A stretch of 64,000 nt of DNA from Muribaculaceae bacterium (lineage in GTDB: Bacteria; Bacteroidota; Bacteroidia; Bacteroidales; Muribaculaceae). The DNA is taken from NCBI GenBank assembly GCA_022510425.1, contig JAFLTO010000001.1, positions 62,001 to 126,000 of the forward strand, written 5' to 3'. The notes beneath the pieces were generated by a model that had not been told where the DNA came from, did no database searches, and saw nothing but the letters and a program-made list of their open reading frames with translations. Both the position numbers and the translations under genes were made by a program. Of this stretch, positions 62,120 through 64,000 are shown in pieces; the first letter of the stretch is position 1; the number at the start of each line of letters is the position of its first letter.

Positions 62120-64000
62120 ACTCTTTGAACTTGTTTCACACCTTTCACGGTTGTAATCTTTTTTACCAATCCGTTAAGTTTCTTGATATCTTTTACAGCT
62201 ACTACTAAAACTCCTTGGAAAGTTCCGTCATTACTGTCAACCGAAATATTTCTTAAATTGACACCGTTTTCTTTAGATATTACAGAAGTTATATTTGCAA
62301 CAATACCGATATCATCTTTTCCGGTAATTTTCAAAGTTGCCGGAAGCATATCTCCGTCTACTCCGCTCCATGTGGCATTGATGATGCGATAAGGATATCT
62401 TTCTCTGATATTATTTGCGTTAGGACAATCTTTACGATGAATTTTTACCGTTCCGTCAGAAGATATGAAACCAAAAACCTCATCTCCATAGATAGGGTTA
62501 CAGCATTTGGCATATTTATAACTTAACCCATTAATACTTTTGTCCCCTATTTTAATAATCTCTTCAGACTCCTCTGAATGTGAGTTATCCTGCAACTGGA
62601 AACCCTCGGCCGAAACTCTGGTTGATTCATTTTTTGGTCGTGTTTCATCCAGATATGTTGAGAGGAACTTTCCAGGATCGATTTTACCATCGGCCATATC
62701 CGCGAAAAAGTCATTGGCATGTTTATATCCGTTTTTCGCAAGATACTTCATGAAAACAGATTCTTCTATTTCAACTTTTCTGTTTTTTGCTCTTCGGTTG
62801 AAAAGCTCTTTTCCTAAGTCGGCCTTGCGGATTGTTTCCTCATTAAGAGTCTGTTTAATTTTGTTTCTTGCCTTAGAGGAAACTACAATATTTAGCCAGT
62901 CTTTCTTTGGGGATTGGGTTGTAGAAGTAAGGATTTCAACAGTATCCCCATTAGAAATTTTATAAGTTATCTTACGGTGTTGTCCATTGACAACTCCACC
63001 GGTACAATGAGCACCTACATTAGAATGGATCAGAAACGCAAAATCAAGCACTGTTGCTCCGGCAGGCAGTCTGAAAAGATCACCTTTTGGAGTGAATGCA
63101 AAGACTTCCTTTCCATACACATCCTTCTTCATATCTTTCATCAGCTGCATTGGACCCGACTCGGCTGTCTCAAGAATGTCTCGTATATTGTTCATCCATT
63201 GATCGGAGGAATCGCCTTTCACCCCTTTATATCTCCAATGTGCAGCAAGTCCCTTTTCAGCCACAAGATCCATCCTTTTAGTGCGGAATTGCACCTCCAC
63301 CCATTTTGAATCAGGTCCCATCACCGTGGCATGAAGACTTTCATACCCATTACTTTTAGGTATAGTGATCCAATCTCTCATACGGGCCGGATTTGCTGTA
63401 TACATATCGGCCAAAATTGAATAAGCAAGCCAACAATCACTCTTCTCTTTCTCAAGAGGGGTGTCTATAATCACACGTATTGCAAAGAGATCGTAGATGC
63501 CGGGTAAATCCACCTTCTGTTTCTTCATCTTGTTCCAAATGGAAGAAATAGATTTGGTACGACCCTTAATATCGAAAGTTATGCCGGCAACCTCCAGTTT
63601 TTCCTTCACAGGATCGATGAAAGCCTTTATATATGCGTCTCTTTCTCTTTTTGTTGCGTTTAATTTTTTTGCAATTTGGGTATAGATTTCCCGATTAGTA
63701 TATTTTAAAGATAAATCTTCAAGTTCGCTTTTAATCTTATATAAACCGAGCCTATGAGCAAGCTGTGCATAAAGATAATTTGCCTCAAAAGCCACATCTC
63801 TTACCCAATTGTCGTCAGGATGATTGTTGATCATTCTCATCAGGGCAAGATTCCTAACAATCATTATTATGATAACTCGAATATCATCGGCTAAAGCTAA
63901 CAAAAGCCCCCGAAAGTTATCCTGGTTTACAACATTGTTTTTGTTAGAAAACCTATCTACCGACTCAAGGCCGGTTAATAATCCTGCAATATCTTCTCCC
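62116..64000 (-). CDS. RelA/SpoT-family (p)ppGpp synthetase, N-terminus cut by window edge
   Basis: This is a long RSH protein. The frame stays open through base 64000, so the track start (63903) is internal. Visible are the end of the HD domain, the synthetase domain (KSISSIWNKMKKQKVDLPGIYDLFAIRVI, then RMRDWITIPKSNGYESLHATVMGPDSKWVEVQFRTKRMDLVAEKGLAAHWRYKG), the TGS domain (VFAFTPKGDLFRLPAGATVLDFAFLIHSNVG), a conserved-Cys region (YKYAKCCNPIYGDEVFGFIS) and a C-terminal ACT domain. The HD motif normally read KIADRLHNMRT is MIVRNLALMRM, so the hydrolase Asp is gone. This suggests a synthetase-only RelA type. It begins an operon with the lipoprotein and DUF4301. Confidence 0.93.
   Translation of the reverse strand, partial: GEDIAGLLTGLESVDRFSNKNNVVNQDNFRGLLLALADDIRVIIIMIVRNLALMRMINNHPDDNWVRDVAFEANYLYAQLAHRLGLYKIKSELEDLSLKYTNREIYTQIAKKLNATKRERDAYIKAFIDPVKEKLEVAGITFDIKGRTKSISSIWNKMKKQKVDLPGIYDLFAIRVIIDTPLEKEKSDCWLAYSILADMYTANPARMRDWITIPKSNGYESLHATVMGPDSKWVEVQFRTKRMDLVAEKGLAAHWRYKGVKGDSSDQWMNNIRDILETAESGPMQLMKDMKKDVYGKEVFAFTPKGDLFRLPAGATVLDFAFLIHSNVGAHCTGGVVNGQHRKITYKISNGDTVEILTSTTQSPKKDWLNIVVSSKARNKIKQTLNEETIRKADLGKELFNRRAKNRKVEIEESVFMKYLAKNGYKHANDFFADMADGKIDPGKFLSTYLDETRPKNESTRVSAEGFQLQDNSHSEESEEIIKIGDKSINGLSYKYAKCCNPIYGDEVFGFISSDGTVKIHRKDCPNANNIRERYPYRIINATWSGVDGDMLPATLKITGKDDIGIVANITSVISKENGVNLRNISVDSNDGTFQGVLVVAVKDIKKLNGLVKKITTVKGVKQVQRV

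Noticed and set aside
62540-62965. Plus-strand 141-aa ORF over the RelA/SpoT gene
   Set aside because: Antisense shadow of the TGS and synthetase region.

Overview
This window comes from a Bacteroidetes chromosome, most likely order Bacteroidales and possibly a Muribaculaceae-like gut commensal. Several families largely confined to that phylum are recognisable: DUF4492, DUF4494, DUF4270, DUF4301, DUF4923 and DUF6377 proteins, a 29-residue AURKAIP1/COX24-type basic protein, and a split glycine dehydrogenase. The DNA is AT-rich and genes lack clear Shine-Dalgarno sequences. Many starts are preceded by the Bacteroidetes sigma signature, a -7 element TAnnTTTG about 19 nt downstream of a TTTG/TTG -33 element. 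Placement is by recognition only; no database search was run.

Layout. 1-5.6 kb (minus): a complete glycine cleavage operon gcvT-gcvH-gcvPA-gcvPB-lpdA, with lpdA cut by the left edge. 5.7-10.2 kb (minus): a membrane TPR/HTH protein (DUF6377), a DUF4923 protein and glycogen branching enzyme. 10.4-15.3 kb (plus): polyprenyl-phosphate sugar-1-phosphate transferase, DegT/DnrJ aminotransferase and a patatin/beta-barrel protein, followed by a convergent ApbE. 16.2-20.2 kb (plus): DJ-1-like, YigZ-like and HAD proteins, the AURKAIP1-type mini-protein and RNase G. 20.1-25.7 kb (minus): a tight six-gene run DUF4492-cydA-cydB-chrA-chrA-folC. 25.9-29.1 kb (plus): DUF4494, YggS-type PLP protein, MFS transporter, small lipoprotein. 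Then tRNA-Pro, holB, a nucleotidyltransferase and galE (plus), followed by panC-panD-ffh (minus).

35.5-41.6 kb (plus): a stand-alone GT5 N-terminal domain, DUF4270 lipoprotein, CapA-like protein, ABC-F ATPase and an alpha/beta hydrolase lacking its serine. 41.7-44.4 kb (minus): tRNA-Thr-ridA-Dabb, gdhA and a candidate small RNA. 44.3-53.2 kb (plus): M23-type protein, dxr, rseP, RlmI-like methyltransferase, dipeptidyl-peptidase III and an ABC/permease pair. 53.3-59.2 kb: HtrA-type lipoprotein protease, P-type Ca2+ ATPase, DUF6150 protein and a pocket of decayed sequence against tRNA-Ser. 59.3-64 kb (minus): low-molecular-weight tyrosine phosphatase, and a RelA/SpoT-type protein (cut by the right edge) followed by a lipoprotein and DUF4301.

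Most genes are housekeeping or envelope functions. I see no CRISPR array, rRNA operon, intact insertion sequence, prophage or recognisable defence system. The best candidates for undescribed biology are the small-RNA-like transcription unit between gdhA and the M23 gene, the serine-less hydrolase, the DUF6377 one-component membrane regulator, the LacI-like palindrome at the glgB promoter, the DUF4492-cyd-chr-folC linkage, and the decayed pocket beside tRNA-Ser.
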